From NCBI GenBank assembly GCA_963786765.1, contig CAWBAJ010000009.1, positions 51,464 to 115,463 on the forward strand: 64,000 nt of DNA. The letters run 5' to 3'. Below the pieces are notes generated by a model, which was not told the origin of the DNA, did not search any database, and saw nothing but the letters and a program-made list of their open reading frames with translations. This DNA comes from DATKNA01 sp963786765. Its GTDB lineage: Bacteria; Actinomycetota; Actinomycetes; Actinomycetales; Kineosporiaceae. Shown piece after piece: positions 1-9,064 of the stretch; the first letter of the stretch is position 1; every line of letters begins with the position of its first letter. A program made the translations under genes and the position numbers.

Positions 1-2356
1 CGAGCCGCGGCGCGGAGCCGAGCCAGCAGCCCGCCGAGCCGGTGACCGCGGCAGCGGCCGGGCCGGCCGCCGACCAGGCGGAGGAGCCCGCCGCCCTCGA
101 GCCGGGGCCGGTGGTCGCTGCCGGCGTCCCGATGCCGATCTTCCAGGCGCCCGCGCCGACGCCCGCGCCGCGCACCCGCCGCCGTGCCGCCTCGCGACCG
201 GCGGGCCCGCCGCAGCACACCCCGGCGGCTGCGGACACCGAGGACCGTCGAGCAGGCCGGGGCTGCGCAGCCCGTCGAGGGGCCTGAGCCCACCGCCGCC
301 CGTGCCGGGCCGGCCGGTACCGAGACACCGCGGACACCGACGTCGACGAGCTCGAGGACGACCTTGCGGCCGCCGGCACCGAGGACCGACGACGCCGAGG
401 ACGCCGAGGACGAGGTCGACGACGAGACGACGACGAGAGCGACGAGGCCGAGGAGGAGACCGCCGAGGGTGGTCGCCGGCGGCGGCGTCGCCGGGGCGGT
501 CGCGGCCGTCGCAGCCGTTCCGGCCGCCCGGACGACGGCGAGTCCGGGGAGGCCTGCCGCCGAGGCGTCCGACGAGGAGGCCGACGCCGACGGCGACGGC
601 GACGAGGGGCCGGACGACGAGGACGAGGCCGAAGGGGCCGACAGCACCTCCAGTCGCCGGCGTCGCCGGCGTCGCCGCCGCTCGGGCGGCTCCGAGGAGC
701 CCGCGCCCGACGACCCGCCGAACACGGTGGTCCGCGTCCGCGAGTCCCGACGCCGGGCGCCTCCGGGGACGGCGACGGCGAGGTGTCCGGCGTCCGCGGG
801 TCCACCCGCCTCGAGGCGAAGAAGATGCGCCGCCGGGAGGGCCGCGAGGCCGGTCGCCGCCGACCCCTCATCACCGAGGCCGAGTTCCTGGCCCGCCGCG
901 AGAGCGTCGACCGTGTCATGGTCGTCCGCGAGCGCGACGGCCGGACCCAGATCGGCGTGCTCGAGGACGGCGTCCTGGTGGAGCACTACGTCGCCAGGCG
1001 CACCCAGACGAGCATGGTGGGCAACGTGTACCTCGGCCGCGTGCAGAACGTGCTGCCGAGCATGGAGGCCGCGTTCGTCGACATCGGCAAGGGCCGCAAC
1101 GCGGTCCTGTACGCCGGCGAGGTCAACTGGGACGCCGCCGGGCATGGAGGGGCAGCCGAAGCGCATCGAGCACGCCCTGAAGGCCGGGGAGTCCGTGCTG
1201 GTCCAGGTCACCAAGGACCCGATCGGGCACAAGGGCGCCAGGCTCACGAGCCAGGTCTCCCTGCCCGGGCGCTACCTCGTGTACGTCCCCGACGGCTCGA
1301 TGACCGGGATCTCCCGCAAGCTGCCGGACACGGAGCGGGCGCGCCTGAAGAAGGTGCTGCGGGACGTCGTCCCCGACAACGCCGGCGTCATCGTGCGCAC
1401 GGCCGCGGAGGGCGCCGCCGAGGAGGAGCTGGAGCGCGACGTCGCCCGGCTGCAGGCGCAGTGGGAGGACATCTCCCGCAAGGCCGGCGCCGTCAACGCC
1501 CCGGCGCTGCTGTACGGCGAGCCCGATCTGGCGATCCGGGTCGTCCGCGACATCTTCAACGAGGACTTCGCCAAGCTCGTGATCTCCGGGGACGACGCGT
1601 GGGACACCCTGCAGTCGTACATCGGGCACGTCGCACCCGACCTGGTCGGGCGGCTCGAGCGCTGGGAGGGGGACGGCGACGTCTTCGCCGCGCACCGGAT
1701 CGACGAGCAGCTCGCCAAGGCGCTGGACCGCAAGGTCTTCCTGCCCTCGGGCGGGTCGCTCGTCATCGACCGCACCGAGGCCATGACGGTCGTCGACGTC
1801 AACACCGGCAAGTTCACCGGGCGCGGGCGGCAACCTCGAGGAGACGGTCACCCGCAACAACCTCGAGGCCGCCGAGGAGGTCGTCCGCCAGCTCCGGCTG
1901 CGCGACATCGGCGGGATCATCGTCGTCGACTTCATCGACATGGTGCTGGAGAGCAACCGCGACCTCGTGATGCGGCGGCTGCTGGAGTGCCTGGGCCGGG
2001 ACCGCACGAAGCACCAGGTCGCCGAGGTGACCTCGCTGGGGCTCGTCCAGATGACGCGCAAGCGGGTCGGGTCCGGCCTGCTCGAGGTGTTCAGCGAGAC
2101 CTGCGAGCACTGCGGCGGCCGCGGCGTGATCCTGCACGACGAGCCGGTGGAGAAGCGCCCCGAGGCCGGGCGGGACCGCGGTCAGACGGGCCGCTCCGCG
2201 CCCGGCGGTGGGTCAGCGGTGGCCGACGACCAGCACTCCGAGCAGCCGGCCGCCGCGTCCAGTGGCGGCGGGGGCGGCGGTCGCAGCCGCCGACGCCGGG
2301 GCGGCAACAACGGCGGCAACAACGGCGGCCAGCCGGCACTCGCGGAGGGCGCCTGA
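1..2356 (+). CDS. rne: Ribonuclease E/G, 5'-truncated and frameshifted
   Basis: Endoribonuclease for rRNA maturation and mRNA decay in the cytoplasm. The N-terminal part (to about 780) is low-complexity acid/Arg-rich sequence scattered over three frames. The S1-containing catalytic region starts near 800 (RRRPLITEAEFLARRE, then YLGRVQNVLPSMEAAFVDIG), continues near 1140 in another frame (IEHALKAGESVLVQVTKDP, then VVDVNTGKFTG) and again near 1835 (NLEETVTRNNLEAAEE), ending in the CEHCGGRG zinc-link motif. The shifts near 1140 and 1830 are each explained by one extra base next to a GGG run. The start lies before the window. An essential-type gene, so the breaks are probably sequence errors. Followed by rplU. 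Confidence 0.9.
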
Positions 2357-2386
2357 CCCCCTGAGTTCGCGCGGGTGGGCCGGTTT

Positions 2387-2416
2387 CGACCCTGCCCGGC
2401 GACCCTGGGGTAGGCT
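2387..2416 (+). promoter_or_regulatory. Candidate rplU-rpmA promoter
   Basis: TAGGCT (2411-2416) matches an actinobacterial -10 box; TCGACC (2387-2392) sits 18 bp upstream as a weak -35. It would give a leader of about 130 nt before the rplU GTG. That leader could hold an L21 autoregulatory structure, but I did not resolve one. Confidence 0.4.
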
Positions 2417-2548
2417 TGACCCTCGGTGTGCCGGTGGCACGCCTCCTCGTTCGCGCCCTGCTCGAGGCCGTCCCTCAGTTCCAGGACCGGCCCGGCGTGC
2501 GGTGCGGGCACCATGATCGAGCGAGATCGACCAGAGAGCGAGTTCCAC

Positions 2549-2857
2549 GTGTACGCGATCGTCCGCGCTGGCGGCCGTCAGGAGAAGGTGTCCGTCGGGG
2601 ACGTCATCGTCGTGGATCGGCTCTCCGGTGAGCCCGGCACGACCGTCCAGCTGCATCCGCTGATGCTCGTCGACGGTGACCAGGTCACCGCCACGAGCGG
2701 TGCGCTCGCGGGTGTGACCGTGACCGCCGAGATCGTCCGGCCCGAGAAGGGCCCGAAGATTCACATCCTCAAGTTCAAGAACAAGACGGGCTACAAGAAG
2801 CGCCAGGGTCACCGCCAGAAGCTGACCCGCATCAAGGTCACCGGCATCGAGAAGTGA
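2549..2857 (+). CDS. rplU: 50S ribosomal protein L21
   Basis: Large-subunit protein binding 23S rRNA. The 102-residue product begins VYAIVRAGGRQEKVSVGD from a GTG at 2549 and ends with the L21 signature KFKNKTGYKKRQGHRQ. The frame is open further upstream, but the family start and length (about 101-104 aa) fix the GTG. Intact, and followed 56 bp later by rpmA, the usual rplU-rpmA-obgE order. Confidence 0.97.
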   Translation: MYAIVRAGGRQEKVSVGDVIVVDRLSGEPGTTVQLHPLMLVDGDQVTATSGALAGVTVTAEIVRPEKGPKIHILKFKNKTGYKKRQGHRQKLTRIKVTGIEK

Positions 2858-2913
2858 GCCCTGCCCGCTGAGCGGGTGAGGTTCCTCCAGAACGCAGAAG
2901 GCAGGCACGGCTC

Positions 2914-3198
2914 ATGGCACACAAGAAGGGCGCCAGCTCCTCGCGGAACGGGCGCGACTCCAACGCGCAGCGGCTCGGGGTCAAGCGTTTCGGCGGCCAG
3001 GTGGTGAACGCCGGCGAGATCATCGTCCGGCAGCGCGGCACGCACTTCCACCCCGGCGAGAACGTCGGCCGCGGCAAGGACGACACGCTGTTCGCGCTCG
3101 CCCCGGGCGCCGTGGAGTTCGCGATCAAGCGCGGCCGCCGCGTCGTGAACATCGTCGGCGCGCAGGCACCGGCCGAGCCGGTCGCCGCCAACGGCTGA
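2914..3198 (+). CDS. rpmA: 50S ribosomal protein L27
   Basis: Large-subunit protein whose N-terminus reaches toward the peptidyl transferase centre. It reads MAHKKGASSSRNGRDS and continues with the family motif GTHFHPGENVGRGKDDTLFA. At 94 residues it is slightly longer than the usual 84-90 because of an Ala/Pro-rich tail (AQAPAEPVAANG). Probably cotranscribed with rplU; a strong hairpin terminator follows, so obgE may have its own promoter. Confidence 0.97.
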   Translation: MAHKKGASSSRNGRDSNAQRLGVKRFGGQVVNAGEIIVRQRGTHFHPGENVGRGKDDTLFALAPGAVEFAIKRGRRVVNIVGAQAPAEPVAANG

Positions 3199-3225
3199 GC
3201 GCGGGAGCGCCAGCACGAAGTTCGA

Positions 3226-3260
3226 GAAGGGCGGGCCGGGTGACAACCGGCCCGCCCTTC
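3226..3260 (+). terminator. Hairpin terminator after rpmA
   Basis: Perfect 14-bp stem GAAGGGCGGGCCGG (3226-3239) pairing with 3247-3260 around a 7-nt loop, 28 bp after the rpmA stop. No clean T-run follows (gtcgtc), as is common in high-GC actinobacteria. Confidence 0.7.
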
Positions 3261-3302
3261 GTCGTCACCACACCGCTGCGGCGGAGGATCGGACCCCTTC
3301 CC

Positions 3303-4881
3303 ATGACCTCGTTCGTCGACCGCGTCACCCTGCACGTCGCCGGGGGGGACGGCGGCAACGGCGTCGCCTCCGTGCACCGCGAGAAGTTCAAACCCCTCGG
3401 CGGCCCCGACGGCGGCAACGGGGGCAACGGGGGCAGCGTGATCCTCGTCGTCGACCCGCAGACGACCACGCTGCTCGACTACCATCACGCCCCGCACCGC
3501 CGGGCGCAGTCCGGCAAGGCCGGGCAGGGGGGCCATCGCAGTGGCGCCTCGGGCGAGGACCTCGTGCTGCCGGTGCCGGACGGCACCACCGTCAAGAGCG
3601 CGGACGGCGACGTCCTGGCCGATCTCGTCGGCGCCGGCACCCGCTTCGTCGCCGCCGCGGGCGGCCGCGGCGGCCTGGGGAACGCTGCGCTGGCCTCGCC
3701 GCGGCGCAAGGCGCCCGGGCTTCGCGCTCCTGGGAGAACCGGGGGACGTGCTGGACGTCGTCCTCGAGCTCAAGACCGTCGCGGACGTCGCACTGGTCGG
3801 CTACCCCAGTGCCGGCAAGTCGAGCCTGATCGCGGCCCTCTCCGCCGCCCGACCCAAGATCGCGGACTACCCGTTCACGACGCTCGTGCCGAACCTCGGC
3901 GTGGTCGAGGCGGGCGACGTGCGCTTCACCGTGGCCGACGTCCCGGGCCTGATCCCGGGAGCGAGCGAGGGCAAGGGCCTCGGCCTGGAGTTCCTGCGGC
4001 ACGTGGAGCGCTGCTCCGTGCTCGTCCACGTGCTCGACTGCGCCACCCTCGAACCGGGCCGCGACCCGGTCAGCGACCTCGACGTCATCGAGGCCGAGCT
4101 CGCGGCCTACCGGGTCGACCCCGGCATGGTGCCGCTGCTGGAGCGGCCACGCCTCGTCGTCCTCAACAAGGTCGACGTCCCCGAGGCCCGCGACCTCGCC
4201 GAGATGGTGAGGCCCGACCTCGAGCAGCGGGGCCTGGAGGTCTTCGAGGTCTCTGCCGCCAGCCACGAGGGGCTGCGTCCGCTGTCCTTCGCGATGGCCC
4301 GGATCGTCGCGGCCGCGCGGGCCGCCGTCCCGGCTCCGGCCCCCCGGGTCGTGCTGCGCCCCCGCGCCGTCGACGACAGCGGCTTCACGGTGACGCCGCA
4401 GAACACTGCTGACGGCGTCCGTTACCGGGTCCGCGGCGAGAAGCCCGAGCGCTGGGTGCGCCAGACGGACTTCAGCAACGACGAGGCCGTCGGGTACCTC
4501 GCCGACCGGCTTGCCCGCCTCGGCGTCGAGGAGGCGCTGTTCGAGGCCGGCGCGGTCGCGGGCTCGGAGGTCGTGATCGGCGACGACACCAGTGGCGTCG
4601 TCTTCGACTGGGAGCCCACCCTGGTGGCGGGGCCGGGGGTGCTCGCCGCCCCGCGGGGCAGCGACCTGCGCCTCGAGGACAGCGGGCGCGCGACCCGCGA
4701 GGAGCGCCGAGAGCGCTACGAGTCGCGCCGGCAGGCGCGCCGCGACGCCCGCGACGAGCTGGCGCAGGAACGTCTGGCCGGGGTGTGGACCGATCCGGAC
4801 GACGACCTCGGCGGCCCGATCGACGACGAGGACGTGGATCCGGCGACCCCCGGTGGGGACGGCGAGGAGGCCCGGCCGTGA
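3303..4881 (+). CDS. obgE: GTPase Obg/CgtA, frameshifted
   Basis: Ribosome-associated GTPase of 50S maturation and stress control. The Obg fold begins MTSFVDRVTLHVAGGDGGNG with its Gly-rich repeats. The G domain follows with G1 GYPSAGKSS, G3 DVPGL and G4 NKVD, then a C-terminal OCT domain (about 4430-4580) and an acidic tail. ATG 3303 is preceded by GCGGAGGATC. A single extra base near 3720 (after APG, within cccgggcttc) moves the frame; removing it restores RRKAPGFALLGEPG. Ends in a GTGA overlap with a possible proB start. Confidence 0.93.
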
Positions 4882-4914
4882 CCAGCCGGGCGCGATCTCG
4901 CGTCCGCGCGCCGC

Positions 4915-6048
4915 GTGGTCGTCAAGGTCGGCAGCTCGTCGCTCACGACCCGTGAGGGTGGCCTGGACGCCGGGCGTCTCGGAGCACTCGTGAACGCCCT
5001 CGCGCAACGTCGGCTGGCCGGTGCGGAGGTCGTGCTGGTCTCGTCCGGCGCGATCGCGGCGGGCCTTGCGCCGCTCGGCCTGGCCCGCCGGCCCAAGGAC
5101 CTCGCCACCCAGCAGGCCGCCGCCAGCGTGGGGCAGGGCGTGCTGGTCGCCGAGTACTCCGTCGCGTTCGCGCGGCACGGCCTCACCGTCGGTCAGGTGC
5201 TGCTGACCGCGGAGGACGTGGTGCGCCGCGGCCACTACGTCAACGCCCGCCGCACGCTGGAGCGGCTGCTGGGCCTGGGCGTCGTGCCCGTGGTGAACGA
5301 GAACGACACGGTCGCGACCCAGGAGATCCGGTTCGGCGACAACGACCGGCTGGCGGCGCTCGTCGCCCACCTGGTGCAGGCGGACGCCCTCCTGTTGCTC
5401 TCGGACGTCGACGCCCTCTACGACGGCCCGCCCGGGCGCGCCGGCGTCCGGAGGGTGCCGCTCGTCCGCGGCCCGGGGGACCTCGAGGGGCTGCGGATCG
5501 GATCCGTGGGCGCCGCGGGCGTCGGGTCCGGCGGCATGGTGACGAAGGTGGAGGCCGCGGCGATCGCCGCGTCGGCGGGCGTCCCCACGCTGCTCACCGC
5601 GGCACCGTTGGTGGCAGAGGGCCTGTCGGGGGCGGACGTCGGCACCTGGTTCACGGCCCGCGGGGCCAGGCGCGCCAGCCGGCTGCTGTGGCTCGCGCAC
5701 GCCGCGCGCACGGCGGGCACGCTGGTGCTCGACGAGGGAGCCGTCGCGGCCGTGGTGGGCCGCCGTACGTCCCTGCTGCCGGCCGGCATCACCCGGGTGG
5801 AGGGCGCGTTCAGCGCGGGCGACCCCGTGGAGCTGGCGGACCCGGCCGGCCGGGTGGTGGCCCGGGGGCTGGTGAACTACGACGCGTCCGACCTGCCGGC
5901 CCTGCTCGGCCGGTCCACCCGGGAGCTGGCCCGGGAGCTCGGCGCCGGCTACGAGCGCGAAGTGGTCCACCGCGACGACCTCGTGCTCCTCGACCGGGCC
6001 CCGCCGACGGGGCGCGAGCGGGTGGCCCCCCGCGTCGACAGACGCTGA
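4915..6048 (+). CDS. proB: Glutamate 5-kinase
   Basis: First step of proline synthesis: ATP-dependent phosphorylation of glutamate. The amino-acid-kinase domain starts VVVKVGSSSLTT and contains VSSGAIAAGL, NENDTV and FGDNDRLAALVA; a C-terminal PUA domain (about residues 275-350) ends the 377-aa protein. The annotated GTG at 4915 lacks the usual short N-terminal extension. A GTG at 4878 overlapping the obgE stop would supply it if one extra base near 4910 (gcgcgccgcg) is an error. Pairs with proA at 7051, one unknown gene apart. Confidence 0.93.
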   Translation: MVVKVGSSSLTTREGGLDAGRLGALVNALAQRRLAGAEVVLVSSGAIAAGLAPLGLARRPKDLATQQAAASVGQGVLVAEYSVAFARHGLTVGQVLLTAEDVVRRGHYVNARRTLERLLGLGVVPVVNENDTVATQEIRFGDNDRLAALVAHLVQADALLLLSDVDALYDGPPGRAGVRRVPLVRGPGDLEGLRIGSVGAAGVGSGGMVTKVEAAAIAASAGVPTLLTAAPLVAEGLSGADVGTWFTARGARRASRLLWLAHAARTAGTLVLDEGAVAAVVGRRTSLLPAGITRVEGAFSAGDPVELADPAGRVVARGLVNYDASDLPALLGRSTRELARELGAGYEREVVHRDDLVLLDRAPPTGRERVAPRVDRR

Positions 6049-6063
6049 ACCGTTGGGTAGAGT
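6035..6063 (+). promoter_or_regulatory. Candidate promoter at the end of proB
   Basis: TCGACA (6035-6040), a 17-bp spacer, then TAGAGT (6058-6063). It would drive the 6184 gene with a leader of about 115 nt. Box match is good, but placement inside the end of proB makes it provisional. Confidence 0.35.
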
Positions 6064-6183
6064 CACGCTGCGTCGATACGAAGTGTCCGGCTGTATACGA
6101 CATGCCGGGCGGTTCCGCCACGCCGGGGTACGGTTCTCGCCCAAAGTCATGACGGGCCGCCGTGTATCTGGTGCACTTGACGT

Positions 6184-6636
6184 GTGCCCACCGGAGCGAA
6201 CGACGAGACGCTCGCGACCCTGACCCCGCTGCGCGGGCTCTCCTTGGGGGACGCGACCAGGCCCCGCCGTGCGCGCAAGCCCGAGCCGGCCCTCTGGTAC
6301 GTGACGGTCACGGTGAGCGGCCCGCGGATGAGGCCCGAGGAGGTGCGCGCCGCGCTCGAGCGGCTCAGCGTGGAGCAGCCGTTCCTGGTGTCCGCCGGCT
6401 ACACCGGGGCCCGGGCGGAGATCCGGTACTGGGACGAGTCGGTCGACGTCGAGGGCGCGCTGGCCCAGGCCCTGCGGCTGTGGCGCGAGCACGAGAAGAC
6501 CGCCGGCCTGCCGCCCTGGCGGGTCGTCGGCATCGAGGTGGTCGATCGCGACACCGCCCGCCGCCGGTGGGAGACGTCGTCCATGCAGCCGGTCACGACT
6601 CTGGGCGAGATCCGGGCCCTGGACGCCGACCACTAA
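6184..6636 (+). CDS. Unknown protein between proB and proA
   Basis: No function recognised. A 150-aa, single-domain protein from GTG 6184 with an apparently folded alpha/beta core: WYVTVTVSGPRMRPEEVRAA, then PFLVSAGYTGARAEIRYWDE, and a conserved-looking LWREHEKTAGLPPWRVVGIE. No signal peptide or membrane segment. Codon use is like that of its neighbours and the frame is intact, so it is probably real. Its position between the two proline-synthesis genes suggests a core actinobacterial gene, not an insertion. It is followed by a long hairpin and repeat array. Confidence 0.75.
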   Translation: MPTGANDETLATLTPLRGLSLGDATRPRRARKPEPALWYVTVTVSGPRMRPEEVRAALERLSVEQPFLVSAGYTGARAEIRYWDESVDVEGALAQALRLWREHEKTAGLPPWRVVGIEVVDRDTARRRWETSSMQPVTTLGEIRALDADH

Positions 6637-6682
6637 GCGGGCCGGGCCGGCGCTCGGTGTCCGGTGTGCCGCGGGGCTGGTC

Positions 6683-6770
6683 GTGAAGCCGATGATGAAG
6701 ATCACGGTGAAGGCGACACGCCGTACGCACGGCGTGTCGCCTTCACCGTGATCTTCACAGCGGGCTTCAC
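6683..6770. repeat. Long intergenic palindrome
   Basis: A perfect 28-bp inverted repeat, 6696-6723 against 6730-6757, with a 6-nt loop (TACGCA). It is extended by an outer 8-bp pair GTGAAGCC (6683-6690)/GGCTTCAC (6763-6770) across an unpaired 5+5 nt. It starts 47 bp after the stop of the 6184 gene. Probably a terminator or attenuator, though no T-run follows. Confidence 0.8.
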
Positions 6771-6811
6771 GCTCGCGAGGCCCTCGACGCCGCCCCGAGG
6801 GTGGCGCGCCT

Positions 6812-6980
6812 GACGTCGAACATCGCCTTGGACGTCGAACATCGCCTTGGACGTCGAACATCGTCGCCTTGGACGTCGAACATCGCCTTGGACGTCGAAC
6901 ATCGCCTTGGACGTCGAACATCACGAGGGACGCAACCGTGCCTGGAGCGCACACGTGCGTCCCCTGTGATGTTCAACGTC
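6812..6980. repeat. Tandem array A with inverted partner
   Basis: Five tandem units starting GACGTCGAACATCGCCTTG (19 bp; the third is 22 bp) occupy 6812-6909. A sixth copy of the core GACGTCGAACATC (6910-6922) is the 5' part of a 25-bp arm (6910-6934) that pairs, 22/25, with 6956-6980 across a 21-nt loop. So one arm of a hairpin has been amplified in tandem. The array fills most of the 414-bp gap before proA. Frames running through it are repeat artefacts. Confidence 0.85.
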
Positions 6981-7037
6981 GTCGCCGAGGGCGATCGGGA
7001 CGGGCGCCAGCCCTGCGGTCTCTTGTTCCGGGGCCGA

Positions 7038-7043
7038 TAGGCT
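7038..7043 (+). promoter_or_regulatory. proA -10 box
   Basis: TAGGCT ends 7 nt before the proA ATG (7051), so transcription would begin at or next to the start codon (leaderless). The -35 is weak. Confidence 0.5.
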
Positions 7044-7050
7044 GACCGGC

Positions 7051-8358
7051 ATGAGCGTGACGGAGGCCCCCGCCGAGGCCGCCCCGGCGACGGACGTGCG
7101 CGAGGCCGTGCACGCCGTCTGCCGGCGGGCTCGCGCCGCCGCCCGCGTGCTCGCCACCGCGCCGGCCGGCACCAAGGACGCGGCTCTGCTGGCCGTCGCC
7201 GACGCCCTCGCAGCCGCCACCGACCGCATCGTCGAGGCCAACGCGACGGACCTCGAGCGTGGCCGCCGGGACGGGCTGGCCGAGGGGTTGCTCGACCGGT
7301 TGCGCCTGGACCCGGACCGGGTCGCGGTCATCGCCGCCGCCGTCCGGCACGTCGCGTCGCTGCCCGACCCGGTCGGCGAGGTGGTGCGGGGCTCGACCCT
7401 GGCGAACGGCCTGCGGCTGCGGCAGGTCCGCGTCCCCATGGGTGTCATCGGCATGATCTACGAGGCGCGCCCCAACGTCACCGTCGACGCCGCCGTTCTC
7501 GCCGTGAAGAGCGGCAACGCGGCCGTGCTGCGCGGCGGGTCCGCCGCCCGCGCGAGCAACGAACTGATCGTCGACGTCGTCCGCGAGGCCCTGGCCGGCG
7601 CGGGCCTGCCGGCGGACGCCGTCACCTCGATCGACGGTCTGGGCCGGGACGGCGCCGCCGAGCTGATGCGCGCCCGCGGCCTCGTCGACCTGCTCGTGCC
7701 CCGCGGCGGCGCCGGCCTGATCCGCACCGTCGTCGAGACCTCGACCGTTCCCGTGATCGAGACCGGGACCGGCAACTGCCACGTGTACGTCGACGCGTCC
7801 GCCGACCTGGACCAGGCGCTGGCGATCACCCTCAACGCCAAGACCCGCCGCGTGAGCGTCTGCAACGCCGCCGAGACCCTCCTGGTGCACGCGGACGCCG
7901 CACCTGCCTTCCTCCCGCGTGTGCTGCCCGCCCTGCGCGACGCGGGCGTGACGGTGCACGCCGACGAGCAGGTGCGGTCCGCCGCCGCCGCGGCGGCCGT
8001 CGACACGGTGCCGGCCACCGACGAGGACTGGGCCGCCGAGTACCTCTCACTGGACCTGGCGGTCGCCGTCGTGGAGTCCCTGGACGCCGCCCTCGAACAC
8101 GTCCGCCGCTGGTCCAGCGGGCACACCGAGGCCATCGTCACCACCGACCTGCGCGCCGCCGACCGCTTCGTGGCCGAGGTCGACTCGGCCGTGGTCGCCG
8201 TCAACGCCTCCACCGCCTTCACCGACGGCGCGGAGTTCGGCCTCGGTGCCGAGATCGGCATCTCCACCCAGAAGCTGCACGCGCGCGGGCCCATGGGCCT
8301 GACAGAACTCACCTCGACCAAGTGGGTCGTGGCCGGCGACGGCCACGTCCGCCCCTGA
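7051..8358 (+). CDS. proA: Glutamate-5-semialdehyde dehydrogenase
   Basis: Second step of proline synthesis: NADPH-dependent reduction of gamma-glutamyl phosphate. The 435-aa intact protein has the family motifs MGVIGMIYEARPNVTVDAA, AVLRGGSAA and IETGTGNCHVYVD, plus the catalytic Cys in SVCNAAETLLVH. ATG 7051 has a -10 box 7 nt upstream and no clear Shine-Dalgarno. A methyltransferase gene follows 13 bp after the stop. Confidence 0.97.
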   Translation: MSVTEAPAEAAPATDVREAVHAVCRRARAAARVLATAPAGTKDAALLAVADALAAATDRIVEANATDLERGRRDGLAEGLLDRLRLDPDRVAVIAAAVRHVASLPDPVGEVVRGSTLANGLRLRQVRVPMGVIGMIYEARPNVTVDAAVLAVKSGNAAVLRGGSAARASNELIVDVVREALAGAGLPADAVTSIDGLGRDGAAELMRARGLVDLLVPRGGAGLIRTVVETSTVPVIETGTGNCHVYVDASADLDQALAITLNAKTRRVSVCNAAETLLVHADAAPAFLPRVLPALRDAGVTVHADEQVRSAAAAAAVDTVPATDEDWAAEYLSLDLAVAVVESLDAALEHVRRWSSGHTEAIVTTDLRAADRFVAEVDSAVVAVNASTAFTDGAEFGLGAEIGISTQKLHARGPMGLTELTSTKWVVAGDGHVRP

Positions 8359-8371
8359 CGCTGGGAGCCAC

Positions 8372-9064
8372 ATGGAAGGCACGGAGGTCCGCAAGCTCAC
8401 CGAGCTGGAGGACCGGCACTGGTGGTACCGGGAGCGCCGCGCGCTCGTCACGCGGGCGCTGCGAGGGCGCCGGCCGGGGACGGCGCTCGACGTCGGTGCG
8501 GCCGGCGGCGGCAACACCCGGGTGCTGCAGTCCCTGGGCTGGCGGGCCGCGGCCCTGGAGTACGGCGAGGAGGGGGCGCAGGTCTGTGCCGAGCGCGGCA
8601 TCCCGGTGCTGCGCGGCGACGCCACCCGGCTGCCGCTCGCGGGGGAGAGCCTCGACCTGGTCGTCGCCTACGACGTCCTCGAACACATCGAGGACGACGG
8701 CGCTGCGGCCAAGGGCGTCTTCCAGCTGCTGAAGCCCGGCGGCCTCTTCCTCGTGGCCGTGCCGTGCGACATGAAGCTCTGGTCCGCGCACGACGTCGCC
8801 GTGAACCACGTCCGGCGCTACAGCCGCGCCGGGCTCCTCGGCCTGCTGACCGGCGCCGGCTTCGAGATCGAGGACACGCGCTCGTGGATGGTGCTGCTGC
8901 GCCCCGCCGTCAGGGTGCGCCGCCGGTCGGCCACGGGCAGCGACCTCGACGACCCGCCGGCCTGGCTCAACACGGCACTCGGGGCCGTCGTCGCCGCCGA
9001 GCGCTGGCTGCCCGTCGGCCGGCTGCCCGGGGTGTCGCTGCTGGTCACCGCCCGGCGGCCCTGA
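8372..9064 (+). CDS. Class I SAM-dependent methyltransferase
   Basis: The 230-aa protein has SAM motif I LDVGAAGGGNT (about residue 40), a post-I segment AALEYGEEG, and YDVLEHIEDD followed by LLKPGGLFLVAVPC, the methyltransf_11 pattern. The N-terminus (LEDRHWWYRERRALV) is typical of methyltransferases found beside sugar or polyprenol glycosyltransferases. Substrate unknown. Its 3' end overlaps the convergent glycosyltransferase gene by 20 bp, which supports a joint surface-glycan locus inserted between proA and nadD. Confidence 0.85.
   Translation: MEGTEVRKLTELEDRHWWYRERRALVTRALRGRRPGTALDVGAAGGGNTRVLQSLGWRAAALEYGEEGAQVCAERGIPVLRGDATRLPLAGESLDLVVAYDVLEHIEDDGAAAKGVFQLLKPGGLFLVAVPCDMKLWSAHDVAVNHVRRYSRAGLLGLLTGAGFEIEDTRSWMVLLRPAVRVRRRSATGSDLDDPPAWLNTALGAVVAAERWLPVGRLPGVSLLVTARRP

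Noticed and set aside
6812..6922. CRISPR array
   Set aside because: Units are 19-22 bp with no unique spacers between them; they are plain tandem repeats. No cas genes are in the window.
3592..6954. A 1120-codon open frame on the minus strand opposite obgE and proB
   Set aside because: Long antisense frames are expected at this GC content. The opposite strand holds two recognised enzymes and the minus product shows no domain, only Arg/Gly/Ala-rich sequence.
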